A DNA stretch of 64,000 nt from Pannonibacter sp. SL95 (GCF_026672425.1 NZ_JAPPRC010000003.1:1532501-1596500); one strand, 5' to 3'; counted from the first letter of the stretch, positions 35,066 to 45,989 are shown. A program made the numbers and translations. The notes: a model not told the origin generated them from the sequence alone.

Positions 35066-37374
35066 GATCTCGGGGTCCTCTTGCGCGGCGGCCGGGCAGC
35101 CTGCACGCTCTTGCGGTTGCGGCCGATGGCGGCGCGCGGTGCGCGTCCGGGCCTCCTGCCGTCCTTGTGTCCCTCGCTCAGCAAGGCGAACCGCAAGGCA
35201 CCGGCGAAGGGGGCTGCTTCGACCAATTCAACTTCCACCCTATCACCAAGCTGGTGCCGTTCGCCCGTCCTGTCTCCGATCAGGGCGTGCGACCCTTCGT
35301 CATACCGGTAATAGTCGAGACCGATGGTCGAGGCGGGGATGAACCCGTCTGCCCCCGTGTCATCCAGGCGTATGAAAAGCCCCGACTTCACCACGCCGGA
35401 GATGCGGCCATGGAAGCGGGAGCCGACGCGCTCGCTCATCCACAGGGCGATCAGCCGGTCGATCGTCTCGCGTTCGGCCAGCATCGCGCGGCGCTCGGCG
35501 GCAGACACTTCCGCGCCAATGGCCTCGAGGCGGCCCTCGATTTCCTCCGGCAGGCCGTCGCTGCCCAGCCCCAGCGCCCGGATTAGGCCCCGATGCACGA
35601 TCAGGTCGGCATAGCGGCGGATCGGCGAGGTGAAATGCGCATAGCGGCGCAGGTTCAGGCCGAAATGGCCGATGTTCATCGGCGAGTATTCGGCCTGCGC
35701 CTGCGAGCGCAGGATCACCTCATTGACCAGATGCGCCTGCGGCGTGTCCTTCACCCGGGCGAGGATGCCATTGAAGGTCGCCGGTCTCAGGCCCCCCGCG
35801 GACGGCAGCTTCATGCTGAGCGTGGAGAGGAACTCCTTCAGCGACTGCAGCTTCTCCGGGCTCGACGCATCATGGATGCGGTAGAGCAGGGGGATCTTCT
35901 TCTTCTCCAGCGTTTCGGCGGCAGCCACGTTCGCCTGGATCATGCATTCCTCGATGAGCTTGTGCGCATCAAGGCGGTCCGGAACATAGACGTGATCGAC
36001 AGTGCCATCCGGCTTCAGCTTGATCTTGCGTTCCGGCAGGTCGAGATCCAGTGGCTCACGGGCATCGCGGCCAAGGCAGAGGCAGGCATAGGCCGCCCAC
36101 AGCGGCTTCAGGATCGGCTCCAGCAGCGGTCCGGTCTTGTCGTCCGGCCGTCCGTCGATGGCCGCCTGCGCCTGTTGGTAGGACAGCTTGGCGGCCGAGC
36201 GCATCAGCACCCGATGGAAGGAATGCGCGATCTTGCGGCCGGTCTTGTCGAACACCATGCGCAGGCCGAGCGCCGGACGGTCGACATTCTCCTTCAGCGA
36301 GCACAGCTCGTTGGAGATGCGTTCCGGCAGCATCGGGATCACCCGGTCCGGGAAATAGACCGAGTTGCCGCGCAGATGCGCCTCGCGGTCGAGCGCGGTG
36401 CCCGGCCGGACGTAATGGGCAACATCGGCAATGCCGACGAACACCACATGCCCGCCTTCGTTGGCCGGGTCCTGGTCCGGTTCGGCATAGACCGCGTCGT
36501 CGTGATCCTTGGCGTCGGCCGGATCGATGGTGATCAGCGGGATCTTGCGCCAGTCTTCGCGCTTGCCAAGGGTGACCGGCTCGGCCCGTTCGGCCTCCAC
36601 CTCGACCACCGCCGGGAAGACATGCGGGATGTTATGGCTGTGCAGGGCGATTTCCGACACGGCCATTTCGGAGTTCATCGAGCCGAAGCGGCGCAGGATC
36701 TTGGCGCGCGGCGAGCCATAACGGCCCGTGCGGGTGATCTCGACGCTGACGAGATCGCCCTCGGCGGCGTCCTTCAGATCCGACGGATCGATGTCGAGTT
36801 CGCGTTGCTTGCGGTCGATGGGCTCAAGATACGGCGGCTGATGGGCTGCACGCTGGCGCAGGATTCCGAGGATCGCGCCTTGCTGCTTTTCCAGCACCTT
36901 CAGCACCCGGGCGGCATAGCGCGCCTCCGGACCCGGATCGAGATCGGCGAGGCGCACGAGCGCGCGGTCGCCGATGCCCGGCTGGGTGCCACGCGGGGCG
37001 TCCTTGCGGGTGACGACCAGCACCTGCGGCGGCGGACCTGCCTCCTCGTCCCAGTTGACCGGCTCACCCAGCAGTTCGCCGTCGCGGTCGCGGGCGTTCA
37101 GATAGACGACCAGGATCGGCGGCAGGTCGCCCGGGCGGATCAGCTTCTTCTCGCGCCGCTCGACCAGGCCTTCCTCGGCCAGGCCCTTGAGGAGGCGTTT
37201 CAGCTCGATGCGGCCGGCGCCGACTATGCCAAAGTGGCGGGCAACCTCGCGCTTGCCGGCCTTGCCGGGGTTCTCAGCGACAAAGGCGAGGATATCCTCG
37301 CGCGAGGGAAAGGCGCCGGGGGTCTTCTGCGTCTTGGCCGCGACCTTGCGCGGCTTGGGGCGTTTTGTGCTCAA
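35062..37374 (-). CDS. rnr: Ribonuclease R
   Basis: A 770-residue 3'-5' exoribonuclease of the RNB family. Order: an N-terminal winged helix (about 25-85, REVARHFGIVGAGRIELKRLL), cold-shock OB folds, and the RNB catalytic domain with LITIDPADAKDHDDAVYAE (metal Asp cluster) and GNSVYFPDRVIPMLPERISNELCSL. An S1 domain (FHGRISGVVKSGLFIRLDDTGADGFIP) and a basic tail follow. The start is TTG 37374, embedded in the topA stop (TTGA), with AAGGA 4 bases upstream; no ATG lies near the N-terminus. Confidence 0.94.
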   Translation of the reverse strand: MSTKRPKPRKVAAKTQKTPGAFPSREDILAFVAENPGKAGKREVARHFGIVGAGRIELKRLLKGLAEEGLVERREKKLIRPGDLPPILVVYLNARDRDGELLGEPVNWDEEAGPPPQVLVVTRKDAPRGTQPGIGDRALVRLADLDPGPEARYAARVLKVLEKQQGAILGILRQRAAHQPPYLEPIDRKQRELDIDPSDLKDAAEGDLVSVEITRTGRYGSPRAKILRRFGSMNSEMAVSEIALHSHNIPHVFPAVVEVEAERAEPVTLGKREDWRKIPLITIDPADAKDHDDAVYAEPDQDPANEGGHVVFVGIADVAHYVRPGTALDREAHLRGNSVYFPDRVIPMLPERISNELCSLKENVDRPALGLRMVFDKTGRKIAHSFHRVLMRSAAKLSYQQAQAAIDGRPDDKTGPLLEPILKPLWAAYACLCLGRDAREPLDLDLPERKIKLKPDGTVDHVYVPDRLDAHKLIEECMIQANVAAAETLEKKKIPLLYRIHDASSPEKLQSLKEFLSTLSMKLPSAGGLRPATFNGILARVKDTPQAHLVNEVILRSQAQAEYSPMNIGHFGLNLRRYAHFTSPIRRYADLIVHRGLIRALGLGSDGLPEEIEGRLEAIGAEVSAAERRAMLAERETIDRLIALWMSERVGSRFHGRISGVVKSGLFIRLDDTGADGFIPASTIGLDYYRYDEGSHALIGDRTGERHQLGDRVEVELVEAAPFAGALRFALLSEGHKDGRRPGRAPRAAIGRNRKSVQAARPPRKRTPRS

Positions 37375-40133
37375 GTGTCCTTCTTGGTGCCAGCGGCACC
37401 TGCTTTGGCTTTCGGCGTGGTCGCCGTCTTCTTTGCGGTCGTCGTCTTCTTGGCGGCCGCCTTCTTCGGCGCTGCTTCCGCCGCTTCGCCGTCTGCGGCG
37501 TCGGCCTTCGCCTTCGTCGCCTTCTTGGTGGCTGCCGCCTTCGGAGCTGCGGTCTTCTTGGCTGCGGCCTTCTTTGCCGGCGCCTTCTTTGCAGTCGCGC
37601 CGCCCTTGGCCTTGATCAGCTCCAGCGCCTGTTCCACGGTCACGGCCATCGGGTCGCTACCCTTCGGCAGGGTGGCATTCACCTTGCCCCAGTTGACATA
37701 GGCACCGTAGCGGCCGTCGCGGATCGTAATCGGCCCGCCATCGGGATGATCACCCAGTTCCTTCAGCGCGGCCGGCGCGGAGCGCCCGCGTGCGCCCTTG
37801 GAGCGTTTTTCCGCCAGAAGATCGACCGCGCGGTTGATCCCGACCGAGAACACCTCATCAGCCGAGGCAAGGTTGGCATAGGTTCCTTCATGGACAATGA
37901 AGGGACCGAAGCGGCCAATGCCGGCCGAGATCATCTTGCCGTCTTCCGGATGCAGGCCGATCTCGCGCGGCAGCTTCAACAGCTGCAAGGCCTTGTCCAG
38001 CGTCAGGTCCGAGGCTGACCAGCCCTTGGGCAGGGAGGAGCGTTTCGGCTTGGTCTCGCCCTTCACTTCCTCGCCCAGCTGCACATAGGGGCCGAACCGG
38101 CCGGAGCGCAGGGAAACGTCCAGTCCGCTGTCCGGATCGGTGCCGAGCACCTTCGGGCCATCGGATGCCGCTTCCCCGTCCTCGCCGTCCTGGCCCCGGG
38201 CGAGCTGGCGCGTGTAGCTGCATTCGGGATAGTTCGAGCAGCCGATGAAGGCACCGAAGCGGCTGACCTTCAGCGACAGCTGGCCGGTCGAACAGGTCGG
38301 GCAGGCGCGCGGATCCTTGCCGTCTTCCCGGACCGGGAAGATATGCGAGGCCAGCAGCTCGTTCAGGGCGTCGATGACCTGCGACACGCGCAGATCCTTG
38401 GTCTCACCCACGGCGGCGGAGAAATCACGCCAGAACGCGGCCAGAACATCGCGCCAGGACAGTTCACCGGCCGAGATGCGGTCAAGCTGCTCTTCAAGGC
38501 TCGCGGTGAAGTCGAACTCCACATAGCGCGAGAAGAAGCTTTCCAGGAACGCCGTGACGATGCGGCCCTTGTCCTGCGGCACCAGCTGCTTCTTGTCGAG
38601 TTCCACATACTCGCGGTCGCGCAGGGTCTGCAGCGTCGAGGCGTAAGTGGAGGGGCGGCCGATGCCCAGCTCTTCCATCTTCTTGACGAGGCTGGCTTCG
38701 GTGTAGCGCGGCGGCGGCATGGTGAAATGCTGCTCCGCCTCGATCGGGCTCGGCTTGCCTTCAACGGCCCCAAGGCTCAGCGGTGCGCCATCCTCGACGG
38801 CGGGCAGGCGGTTTGCCGCCTCGTCGTCATCGTCGTCGCGGCCTTCCTGATAGAGAGCGAGGAAGCCGTCGAACCGGACAACCGAGCCGGTGGCGCGCAG
38901 CGCGGCGGACTTGCCCGCACCGGAAGCCGCGATGTCGATGGTCGTGCGCTCCAGCACGGCTGATTCCATCTGGCTCGCCATGGTGCGCTTCCAGATCAGC
39001 TCATAGAGCCGGGCCTGGTCGGGATCGAGGAACCGGGCCACGTCGCGCGGGCGGCGGAACAGGTCGGTCGGGCGCACGGCTTCGTGCGCTTCCTGGGCGT
39101 TCTTGGCCTTGGAGGAATAGAAGCGCGGCTTCTCGGGCACATAATTGTCGCCGAAGTCGCTGGCGATCACCTTGCGGGCGGCGGAAATCGCCTCGCCGGC
39201 GATCTGCACGCCGTCGGTTCGCATATAGGTGATGAGACCTGTGGTCTCGCCGCCAAGGGTGATGCCTTCATAGAGCTTCTGCGCCACCTGCATGGTGCGG
39301 GCGGCGGCAAAGCCGAGCTTGCGCGAGGCTTCCTGCTGCAGCGTCGAGGTGGTGAAGGGCGGCTGCGGGTTGCGCTTGGCCGGCTTGGAGACGACGCTCT
39401 CCACCCGGTAGCTGGCGCTTTCCAGCATGCGCTTGATCGTCAGCGCCTGGTCTTCGGTCTTGATGTCAAGGCGGGTCAGCTTCTTGCCGTCAAAGCCCAC
39501 GACCGAAGCCTGCAGCGCTTCGCCCTTTGGCGTCTTCAGGTTGGCAAGGATCGACCAGTACTCTTCCTTGACGAAGGTCTCGATCTCCATCTCGCGGTCG
39601 CAGATGAGGCGCAGCGCCACCGACTGCACGCGGCCGGCCGAGCGGGCACCGGGCAGCTTGCGCCACAGCACCGGCGACAGGGTGAAGCCGACGAGATAGT
39701 CGAGCGCACGGCGGGCGAGATAGGCATCGACCAGCGGCGTGTCGATCGGACGCGGGTTCTTCATCGCCTCCAGGATCGACTGCTTGGTGATCGCGTTGAA
39801 CACAACGCGCTCGACCGGCATGTCCTTGAGGACCTTCTTCTTCTGCAGCACTTCCAGAACGTGCCACGAAATCGCCTCGCCTTCGCGATCCGGGTCAGTT
39901 GCGAGAATCAGTCTGTCGGCGCCTTTGACGGCGGCGGCGATCTCGTTCAGGCGCTTCTGCGACTTGGCGTCGACCTCCCAGGTCATCGCGAAGTCCTCGT
40001 CGGGCAGCACCGAGCCATCCTTGGCCGGCAGGTCGCGCACGTGGCCGTAGGAGGCGAGGACGTGATAGTCGGAGCCCAGATACTTGTTGATCGTCTTGGC
40101 CTTGGCCGGCGATTCCACGATAACGATATTCAT
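37371..40133 (-). CDS. topA: DNA topoisomerase I
   Basis: A 920-residue type IA topoisomerase that relaxes negative supercoils. The TOPRIM domain starts at MNIVIVESPAKAKTINKYLG and continues to LILATDPDREGEAISWHV (Asp-x-Asp). The active-site Tyr is in TTGLITYMRTDG. Near residue 590 is one four-cysteine zinc finger (CPTCSTGQL ... GCSNYPEC). Topo C repeats (FGPYVQLGEEVKG; YGAYVNWGK) follow, then a ~100-residue Lys/Ala-rich tail that may grip DNA. It heads the topA-rnr-DUF983-nudix chain. Confidence 0.95.
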   Translation of the reverse strand: MNIVIVESPAKAKTINKYLGSDYHVLASYGHVRDLPAKDGSVLPDEDFAMTWEVDAKSQKRLNEIAAAVKGADRLILATDPDREGEAISWHVLEVLQKKKVLKDMPVERVVFNAITKQSILEAMKNPRPIDTPLVDAYLARRALDYLVGFTLSPVLWRKLPGARSAGRVQSVALRLICDREMEIETFVKEEYWSILANLKTPKGEALQASVVGFDGKKLTRLDIKTEDQALTIKRMLESASYRVESVVSKPAKRNPQPPFTTSTLQQEASRKLGFAAARTMQVAQKLYEGITLGGETTGLITYMRTDGVQIAGEAISAARKVIASDFGDNYVPEKPRFYSSKAKNAQEAHEAVRPTDLFRRPRDVARFLDPDQARLYELIWKRTMASQMESAVLERTTIDIAASGAGKSAALRATGSVVRFDGFLALYQEGRDDDDDEAANRLPAVEDGAPLSLGAVEGKPSPIEAEQHFTMPPPRYTEASLVKKMEELGIGRPSTYASTLQTLRDREYVELDKKQLVPQDKGRIVTAFLESFFSRYVEFDFTASLEEQLDRISAGELSWRDVLAAFWRDFSAAVGETKDLRVSQVIDALNELLASHIFPVREDGKDPRACPTCSTGQLSLKVSRFGAFIGCSNYPECSYTRQLARGQDGEDGEAASDGPKVLGTDPDSGLDVSLRSGRFGPYVQLGEEVKGETKPKRSSLPKGWSASDLTLDKALQLLKLPREIGLHPEDGKMISAGIGRFGPFIVHEGTYANLASADEVFSVGINRAVDLLAEKRSKGARGRSAPAALKELGDHPDGGPITIRDGRYGAYVNWGKVNATLPKGSDPMAVTVEQALELIKAKGGATAKKAPAKKAAAKKTAAPKAAATKKATKAKADAADGEAAEAAPKKAAAKKTTTAKKTATTPKAKAGAAGTKKDT

Positions 40134-40365
40134 TGCGACCCAAACGTTCGAGCACGGTCGCGCCAGAGCTGCGGGCCTTAAGGCATTGCGCAGCGGCACG
40201 AACAAAATTTTGCGGCACGATCCGGGATCGCAGGCCGAGTGTCAAATGGACTGTTGCGTCCGGACGGTCAAGTCGTATGACCTCCCTCCTTTTTCGATCC
40301 TTTCGGGAGAACGCGGCTGGCGCAAGCCCTGCGAGATCGGAAGTTCCTGCGGATTGGACGCTTGT

Positions 40366-41502
40366 TCACATCAGAAGTGACACCCGCTGCCCGGGCGAGC
40401 GCTCCAGCCGGCCGGCCAGTTCCAGCTCGAGCAGCAGCACCAGAACGGTCCGCGCCGGCAAGCCCGTGTCGCGGATCAGCTCGTCGATCCCGACCGGCGT
40501 CGGCCCAAGCGCTTCCATCAGCCGGGCCCGGTCGGTCGGCCGCGCGCCCTCCGCAACCGGTCCGTCGCCATGTCCCGGCTCGTCCAGATCGAGATCGGGT
40601 ACAAAGTCCGGCGCAATGCGCCCCGACAGGCTCTCCAGCACATCAGCGGTCGAGGTGATCAGCGTCGCGCCCTGGCGGATCAGATGATTGCAGCCCTCGC
40701 AGCGCGGATCGAGCGGCGATCCAGGCACGGCGAGGATGTCGCGGTTCTGCTCCAGCGCGAAGCGGGCGGTGTGCAGCGAGCCCGAGCCCTTGGCTGCCTC
40801 CACCACGATCACGGCAATCGACAGGCCGGAAATGACCCGGTTGCGCCGGGGAAAGTCGCGCCCGCGCGGGCTCCAGCCGAAGGGCATCTCGCTGATTGCC
40901 GACCCGCCAGCGGCCAGCAGGCGCTGCAGCAGGTCAGCGTTCTCCGGCGGATAGAGCACGTTCACCCCGCCGGCGAACACGGCCACCGTCCCGCCCTGCA
41001 GCGAGGCCTCATGGGCGGCGGCATCGATGCCCCGGGCAAGGCCGGAGACGATGACATAGCCTTCGTTCGACAGGTCCCGGGCAAGCTGTGCGGCAAACTT
41101 GCGCCCCGCCAGCGAGGCATTGCGCGCCCCGACGATGGCCAGTGCCTTGGGCTGGGCAAGCGTGGCACCGGAGCCGCGCAGGGACAGGAGGGGAGGCGGG
41201 CCGTCGATATGGCGCAGATGCGGCGGATAGTCGGCCTCGCCAAGCGCCACCAGCCTTGCCCCTGCACGGGCATGGGCCTCAAGTTCCGCCTCGGCCTCCT
41301 CGCGGCTGCAGATGCGGATCGCGGCCTTGCCGCCCCGGCGGGAGAGGTCCGGCAGCCCTTCAAGGGCTTTTTCGGCCGAGCCGAAATGATTGATCAGGCT
41401 GCGGAACGTGGCCGGGCCGACGTTTTCACTGCGGATGAGACGGAGCCAGGCGAGACGCTGAATATCACTGAGGTGACGGGCGCGGCCGGGCTCTGGCGTC
41501 AT
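40366..41502 (-). CDS. dprA: DNA processing protein DprA
   Basis: 378 residues. The N-terminal helical (SAM-like) region is followed by the Rossmann-type DprA/Smf core with [59 protein letters not shown], and [20 protein letters not shown]. It ends in a C-terminal winged helix. DprA loads RecA onto incoming single-stranded DNA during natural transformation and is widespread in non-competent species. The start overlaps the plsY stop (ATGA). Confidence 0.94.
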   Translation of the reverse strand: MTPEPGRARHLSDIQRLAWLRLIRSENVGPATFRSLINHFGSAEKALEGLPDLSRRGGKAAIRICSREEAEAELEAHARAGARLVALGEADYPPHLRHIDGPPPLLSLRGSGATLAQPKALAIVGARNASLAGRKFAAQLARDLSNEGYVIVSGLARGIDAAAHEASLQGGTVAVFAGGVNVLYPPENADLLQRLLAAGGSAISEMPFGWSPRGRDFPRRNRVISGLSIAVIVVEAAKGSGSLHTARFALEQNRDILAVPGSPLDPRCEGCNHLIRQGATLITSTADVLESLSGRIAPDFVPDLDLDEPGHGDGPVAEGARPTDRARLMEALGPTPVGIDELIRDTGLPARTVLVLLLELELAGRLERSPGQRVSLLM

Positions 41503-42149
41503 GACGCGGGATCAGCTCCCTCTGCCGCCGGCTTGCTCTTGGAGCCGATCTTCGATTCCTGACCCTTGAGCAGGCGGCCGATGTTCTCATGGTGCTTGGC
41601 CCACAGCATCAGCGTCAGCACGCCGAAAAGTTCGGCCAGCTGCCACTGGTCCAGAAGCACCAGCAGCACGGGGCTCGCCAGGCTTGCCGTCAGGGCGGAG
41701 AGCGAGGAATAGCGGCTGAGATAGGCAACCGCGATCCAGATCAGGGCGAAGGCGACGCCAGCCGGCCAGGACAGGCCGAGCAGGATGCCCAGATAGGTGG
41801 CCACACCCTTGCCGCCCTTGAACTTCAGCCAGACCGGGAACAGATGGCCCAGAAACGCACCGAACCCGGCGACCATGGCCATTTCCTGCCCGTAGAAATG
41901 CGAGACAAGCAGCACCGCGACCGTGCCCTTCAGCGCATCACCCAGCAGCGTTGCCGCCGCCAGCGACTTCTTGCCGGTGCGCAGCACATTGGTCGTGCCG
42001 ATGTTGCCCGAGCCGATCTTGCGGATATCGCCAAGACCCGCCATGCGCGTGATGATCAGACCAAAGGGGATCGACCCCAGCAGGTAACCAAGGCCAAGCG
42101 CAGCGGCGTAGTAGGGCCAGGCATAGGCCCAGCTGATCGGATCCGGCAC
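41499..42149 (-). CDS. plsY: Glycerol-3-phosphate acyltransferase PlsY
   Basis: A 216-residue inner-membrane enzyme that transfers acyl groups from acyl-phosphate to glycerol-3-phosphate, the first step of phospholipid synthesis. The three PlsY motifs are present: [25 protein letters not shown], and [13 protein letters not shown]. Five hydrophobic helices. Start is GTG with GGAGAG upstream. Confidence 0.95.
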   Translation of the reverse strand: MPDPISWAYAWPYYAAALGLGYLLGSIPFGLIITRMAGLGDIRKIGSGNIGTTNVLRTGKKSLAAATLLGDALKGTVAVLLVSHFYGQEMAMVAGFGAFLGHLFPVWLKFKGGKGVATYLGILLGLSWPAGVAFALIWIAVAYLSRYSSLSALTASLASPVLLVLLDQWQLAELFGVLTLMLWAKHHENIGRLLKGQESKIGSKSKPAAEGADPAS

Positions 42150-42172
42150 GGGTGAGGCTCTCCGTTAGTGGC

Positions 42173-43474
42173 TCAAGCGTAGTCGTAGACCTTGCGGCCT
42201 GCAACGATTGTGGTGAGGACGCGGCCGGAGAAACGGGCGTCCTCGAAGGGCGAGTTCTTCGAACGCGAGCGGATCGCCTTCTTTTCCAGCACCCACGGAC
42301 GGTCGACGTCGAACACGATCACATCCGCCGGGGCTCCGGCCGTCAGCCGTCCGGCCTCAAGCCCGAGCCGGTTGGCAGGGTTCAGCGTCATGGCCCGAAG
42401 CAGCGGCAGCAGCTCGATGTCGCCGGCATGATACAGACGCAAGGCCGCGGCGAGCAGCGTCTCCAGCCCGATGGCCCCGTCCTCGGCTTCCGCCCAGGGG
42501 TGGCGCTTCGTCTCCACGTCCTGCGGATCGTGGTTGGAGCAGATGACGTCGATGGTGCCGTCGGCGACGGCGGCGACCATTGCCATGCGGTCGTTCTCGT
42601 CACGCAGCGGCGGCGACATCTTGAAGAAGGTCCGGTAGGGCCCGATGTCGTTCTCGTTTTGCGTCAGATGGTTGATCGACACACCTGCGGTGACGTCCAG
42701 CCCCCGGTCCTTGCCGATGCGCACGACGCCGGCCCCGTCCGATGTTGAGACGAGATTGGCGTGGTAGCGGCCCTTCGACATGGCCACGAGGCGCAGGTCG
42801 CGCTCCAGCATGATGATCTCGGCCTCGCGCGGCACACCCGACAGCCCCTTCCACGAGGCGTTGAGACCCGCGTTCATCGAGCCTCCCGCCAGATCCGGGT
42901 CCTCTGTGTGGTGCACGACGAGGGCCCCGAAATCCTTCGCATAAGTCAGGATGCGGCGCATGATCTGGGCGTTGCGCACCGACTTGTGGCCGTTGGTGAA
43001 GGCCACGGCGCCAGCTTCCTTGAGCAGGCCGATCTCGGTCATGTCCTGGCCGGCAAGCCCCTTGGTCAAGGCTGCCATCGGCCGGACATTGACAATGGCC
43101 GTGTCGCGGGCGCGGCGCAGGATGAAGTCCACCAGCGCCGGATCGTCGATCACCGGATCGGTCTCGGGCATGGTGACGATGGTGGTGACGCCGCCGGCCG
43201 CCGCCGCCTGGCTGGCGCTGGCAAAGGTCTCGCGGTGTTCGTGGCCGGGTTCGCCAACGGACACGCACATGTCGATGAGGCCGGGAGCCACGACCGCGCC
43301 ATCGCAGTCGCGCACCTCGGCGCCATAGGGCGTGCCCTGGTTCAGTGCTTCGGGACCGGCAGCGAGGATCGTGCCATCGGCAATGATGACCGCGCCCGGC
43401 GCATCGATGCCACGGGCCGGGTCGATCACCCGTGCGTTGGTCAGGACCAGGGGTTTCGGCGTGTCAGCGGCCAC
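42173..43474 (-). CDS. pyrC': Non-catalytic dihydroorotase-like subunit PyrC'
   Basis: 433 residues with the amidohydrolase/dihydroorotase fold (VVAPGLIDM, GGVTTIVTMPETDPVIDD, LLKEAGAVAFTNG, MTLNPANRLGLEAG, APADVIVFDVDRPW). The metal ligands of the HxH motif are replaced (D68-M-C70-V-S72) and the catalytic Asp of the SDHAPH motif is Asn (S-N314-H-D-P). Such a protein cannot be a working dihydroorotase. As in pseudomonad PyrBC', it most likely supports assembly of aspartate carbamoyltransferase. It starts at GTG 43474, 11 bp behind pyrB. Confidence 0.9.
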   Translation of the reverse strand: MAADTPKPLVLTNARVIDPARGIDAPGAVIIADGTILAAGPEALNQGTPYGAEVRDCDGAVVAPGLIDMCVSVGEPGHEHRETFASASQAAAAGGVTTIVTMPETDPVIDDPALVDFILRRARDTAIVNVRPMAALTKGLAGQDMTEIGLLKEAGAVAFTNGHKSVRNAQIMRRILTYAKDFGALVVHHTEDPDLAGGSMNAGLNASWKGLSGVPREAEIIMLERDLRLVAMSKGRYHANLVSTSDGAGVVRIGKDRGLDVTAGVSINHLTQNENDIGPYRTFFKMSPPLRDENDRMAMVAAVADGTIDVICSNHDPQDVETKRHPWAEAEDGAIGLETLLAAALRLYHAGDIELLPLLRAMTLNPANRLGLEAGRLTAGAPADVIVFDVDRPWVLEKKAIRSRSKNSPFEDARFSGRVLTTIVAGRKVYDYA

Positions 43475-43485
43475 GGCTCTTTATC

Positions 43486-44445
43486 CTAATGGTTCGGCAG
43501 ATGCGCGGCGAGGGCCTCGAGCACGGCCATGCGCACGGCCACGCCCATTTCCACCTGTTCGCGGATCAGGCTCTGCGGACCGTCAGCCACTGCCGGATCG
43601 ATCTCGACGCCCCGGTTCATCGGACCTGGATGCATCACCAGCGCGTCGTCCTTGGCATAGGCCAGCTTCTCGGCATCAAGGCCGTAGAAGCGGTAGTACT
43701 CGCGCACCGAAGGAATGAAGGCACCGTTCATGCGCTCGCGCTGCAGCCGCAGCATCATCACGATGTCCGCGCCCTTGAGGCCTTCCTTCATGTCGCGGAA
43801 CACTTCCACGCCCATGCGGTCGATGCCGCTCGGCAGCAGGGTGGAGGGGGCGACAACGCGCACCCTTGCACCCAGCGCGTTGAGCAGGATGATGTTCGAG
43901 CGCGCCACGCGGGAATGCAGGATATCGCCGCAGATGGCGATGGTGAGCCTTGCGATCTTGCCCTTGTGGCGGCGGATCGTCAGGGCATCCAGAAGGGCCT
44001 GCGTCGGGTGCTCGTGCTGGCCGTCGCCCGCATTGATCACCGAACAGTCGACCTTGCGGGCGAGCAGATGCACCGCGCAGCCGGCCGCATGGTGACGCAC
44101 GACGAGGATGTCGGGATGCATGGCGTTCAGCGTCGCCGCCGTGTCGATCAGGGTCTCGCCCTTCTTCACGGAAGAGGCGGCGACCTGCATGTTCATCACG
44201 TCAGCGCCAAGGCGCTTTCCGGCGATCTCGAAGGACGACTGGGTCCGGGTCGAGGCCTCGAAGAACAGGTTGATCTGTGTTCTGCCCCGCAGCACGGGAC
44301 GGATCTTCTCGACCTGGCGGGAGACCTCGACGGCCTGGTCCGCACGGTCCAGGAGCCCCAGGATTTCGTGGGGTTGAAGGCCTTCGATGCCCAACAGATG
44401 TCGATGGGGAAAGAGGCCGGCTCGATGGGGATCATTTGCGCTCAT
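43486..44445 (-). CDS. pyrB: Aspartate carbamoyltransferase catalytic subunit
   Basis: A 319-residue enzyme of pyrimidine synthesis: aspartate plus carbamoyl phosphate gives N-carbamoyl-aspartate. The carbamoyl phosphate loop [13 protein letters not shown], the [18 protein letters not shown] segment, [12 protein letters not shown] and [12 protein letters not shown] are present. ATG 44445 is chosen; an upstream extension to 44484 lacks similarity. The 11-bp spacing to pyrC' suggests a dodecameric PyrB-PyrC' complex. Confidence 0.96.
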   Translation of the reverse strand: MSANDPHRAGLFPHRHLLGIEGLQPHEILGLLDRADQAVEVSRQVEKIRPVLRGRTQINLFFEASTRTQSSFEIAGKRLGADVMNMQVAASSVKKGETLIDTAATLNAMHPDILVVRHHAAGCAVHLLARKVDCSVINAGDGQHEHPTQALLDALTIRRHKGKIARLTIAICGDILHSRVARSNIILLNALGARVRVVAPSTLLPSGIDRMGVEVFRDMKEGLKGADIVMMLRLQRERMNGAFIPSVREYYRFYGLDAEKLAYAKDDALVMHPGPMNRGVEIDPAVADGPQSLIREQVEMGVAVRMAVLEALAAHLPNH

Positions 44446-44516
44446 CGAGGCAATGGCTATAGGCGGAGTCGAGGACTGCCGCAAGCTTGCAGCCCCGCTT
44501 TTCTGGGGGCGATCCC

Positions 44517-45443
44517 TCAGACAAGCACGGCGAGGCAGAAGGGGATCGTCAGGATCGCAGCGACGGTCTGCACGGTGAGGATTTCCGCCATCAGCCGGTG
44601 GTCACCGCCCATCTGCGCGGCCAGGAGATAGGACGCGCTGGCAGAGGGCACAGCCGTCGCGATGACCCCGGCCAGCAGGGCATCGCCGGTAACGCCGATG
44701 AGATGGCACAGCCCGGCGACCAGCGCCGGCATGACGAGAAGCCGGGCAAAGGTGCCGATCAGCAGCGCAGCCCCTGGCCGGCGCAGGGCCGACAGGTCGA
44801 GGCTCGCACCGACGCAGAGGATGCCGATGGGCAGCGAGGCGAGGCCAATCTGGTGCACGCTGTCCATCACCGGCGCGGGCAGGGGATTGCCCAGAATGTT
44901 CAGCACAAGTCCCGCCGTCGTCGAGACGATGAACGGATTGCGGACGAGATCGAGCCCGATCCGCTTCAGCGTCGGGGCAGAGCCTCCGGCGTAGCGCGAC
45001 AGGATCAGCACCGACAGCACGTTGAGCATCGGGATCATGGCGATCATCGCCACCGCCAGCAACGCCAGTCCGGTCGCGCCGATCATCTCCCCAATCAGCG
45101 CCAGCGCGATAAAGGAGTTCCAGCGCGCGACGCCCTGGTAGATCGAGGTAAAGGCCGGGCCTGACACCTTGAACCGGGCAGCCAGCAACGGCCGCACCGC
45201 CAGAAGCGCAACTGTAACGATCAGGATCGCGCCGATCAGCGCGGCGCCCAGCCCCAGCGCCGGGATCTCGCTGAAATCGGCCCGGGCAACGGTCTCGACA
45301 ATGATCGCCGGGAACAGGATGAAATAGGCCAGGCGCTCGATCCCGCGCCATTGCTCACCCGTGACAAGGTTGATGCGGGCAAGGCCCAGCCCCAGCGCCG
45401 TGATCAGGATCACCGGCAGAAGCGCGTCGAGGATCATCTGCAT
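44517..45443 (-). CDS. AEC family transporter
   Basis: A 308-residue inner-membrane protein with about ten helices in two halves, of the auxin efflux carrier family ([41 protein letters not shown] at the start; [20 protein letters not shown] in the middle; [31 protein letters not shown] near the end). The bacterial members carry organic acids and similar anions. Substrate unknown. It lies between ruvX and pyrB on the same strand. Confidence 0.87.
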   Translation of the reverse strand: MQMILDALLPVILITALGLGLARINLVTGEQWRGIERLAYFILFPAIIVETVARADFSEIPALGLGAALIGAILIVTVALLAVRPLLAARFKVSGPAFTSIYQGVARWNSFIALALIGEMIGATGLALLAVAMIAMIPMLNVLSVLILSRYAGGSAPTLKRIGLDLVRNPFIVSTTAGLVLNILGNPLPAPVMDSVHQIGLASLPIGILCVGASLDLSALRRPGAALLIGTFARLLVMPALVAGLCHLIGVTGDALLAGVIATAVPSASASYLLAAQMGGDHRLMAEILTVQTVAAILTIPFCLAVLV

Positions 45444-45455
45444 GGTGGTCTGCGC

Positions 45456-45989
45456 TCAGTCTTCTGTGCCGTCGTCGTAGATGGGAAAGCGGGGTCCGGA
45501 GCCCGTGCTGCTCAGCTGGAGATAGCCGAGCCGGTCGAGAAAGCCCTGCAGGATATAGGCCGCCGCCATCTTGTCGACGAGCTCGGCCCGCCGCGCCCGG
45601 CTGCGATCGGCCTCGATCAGCGTTCGCGTCACGGCCGCCGTTGACAGGCGCTCATCCCACAGGGTCATCGGCAGGTCGGTCTTCTCGGCCAGATTCCGGG
45701 TAAAGGACCGGGTCGACTGCACGCGCGGGCCCTCGGTGCCATCCATGTTCAGCGGCAGGCCGATGACCATGCCGCCGATCTTGTGGGTCTGGCAGATATC
45801 CAGAAGCTTCGCCGCGTCGAGGGTGAACTTCTCCCGCCGGATCGTCTCCAGCGGCGTTGCAATGCCACGGCCAAGGTCGGACAGCGCCAGACCGATGGTC
45901 TTGGTGCCGAGGTCGAGCCCGATGAGCCGGCTGCCGGGGGCGACAACGGCGACAAAGTCCTCAAGCGATAGGGTCGGATCAGATGCCAT
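45456..45989 (-). CDS. ruvX: RuvX/YqgF family RNase H-fold nuclease
   Basis: 177 residues: [18 protein letters not shown] (first metal Asp), [33 protein letters not shown] (Glu-Arg) and [14 protein letters not shown] (last Asp). YqgF is involved in 16S rRNA 5' maturation and has been proposed as a Holliday junction resolvase. Confidence 0.94.
   Translation of the reverse strand: MASDPTLSLEDFVAVVAPGSRLIGLDLGTKTIGLALSDLGRGIATPLETIRREKFTLDAAKLLDICQTHKIGGMVIGLPLNMDGTEGPRVQSTRSFTRNLAEKTDLPMTLWDERLSTAAVTRTLIEADRSRARRAELVDKMAAAYILQGFLDRLGYLQLSSTGSGPRFPIYDDGTED

Noticed and set aside
35593-37701. A 702-codon plus-strand frame opposite rnr
   Set aside because: Antisense shadow of RNase R, no recognisable domain or ribosome-binding site.
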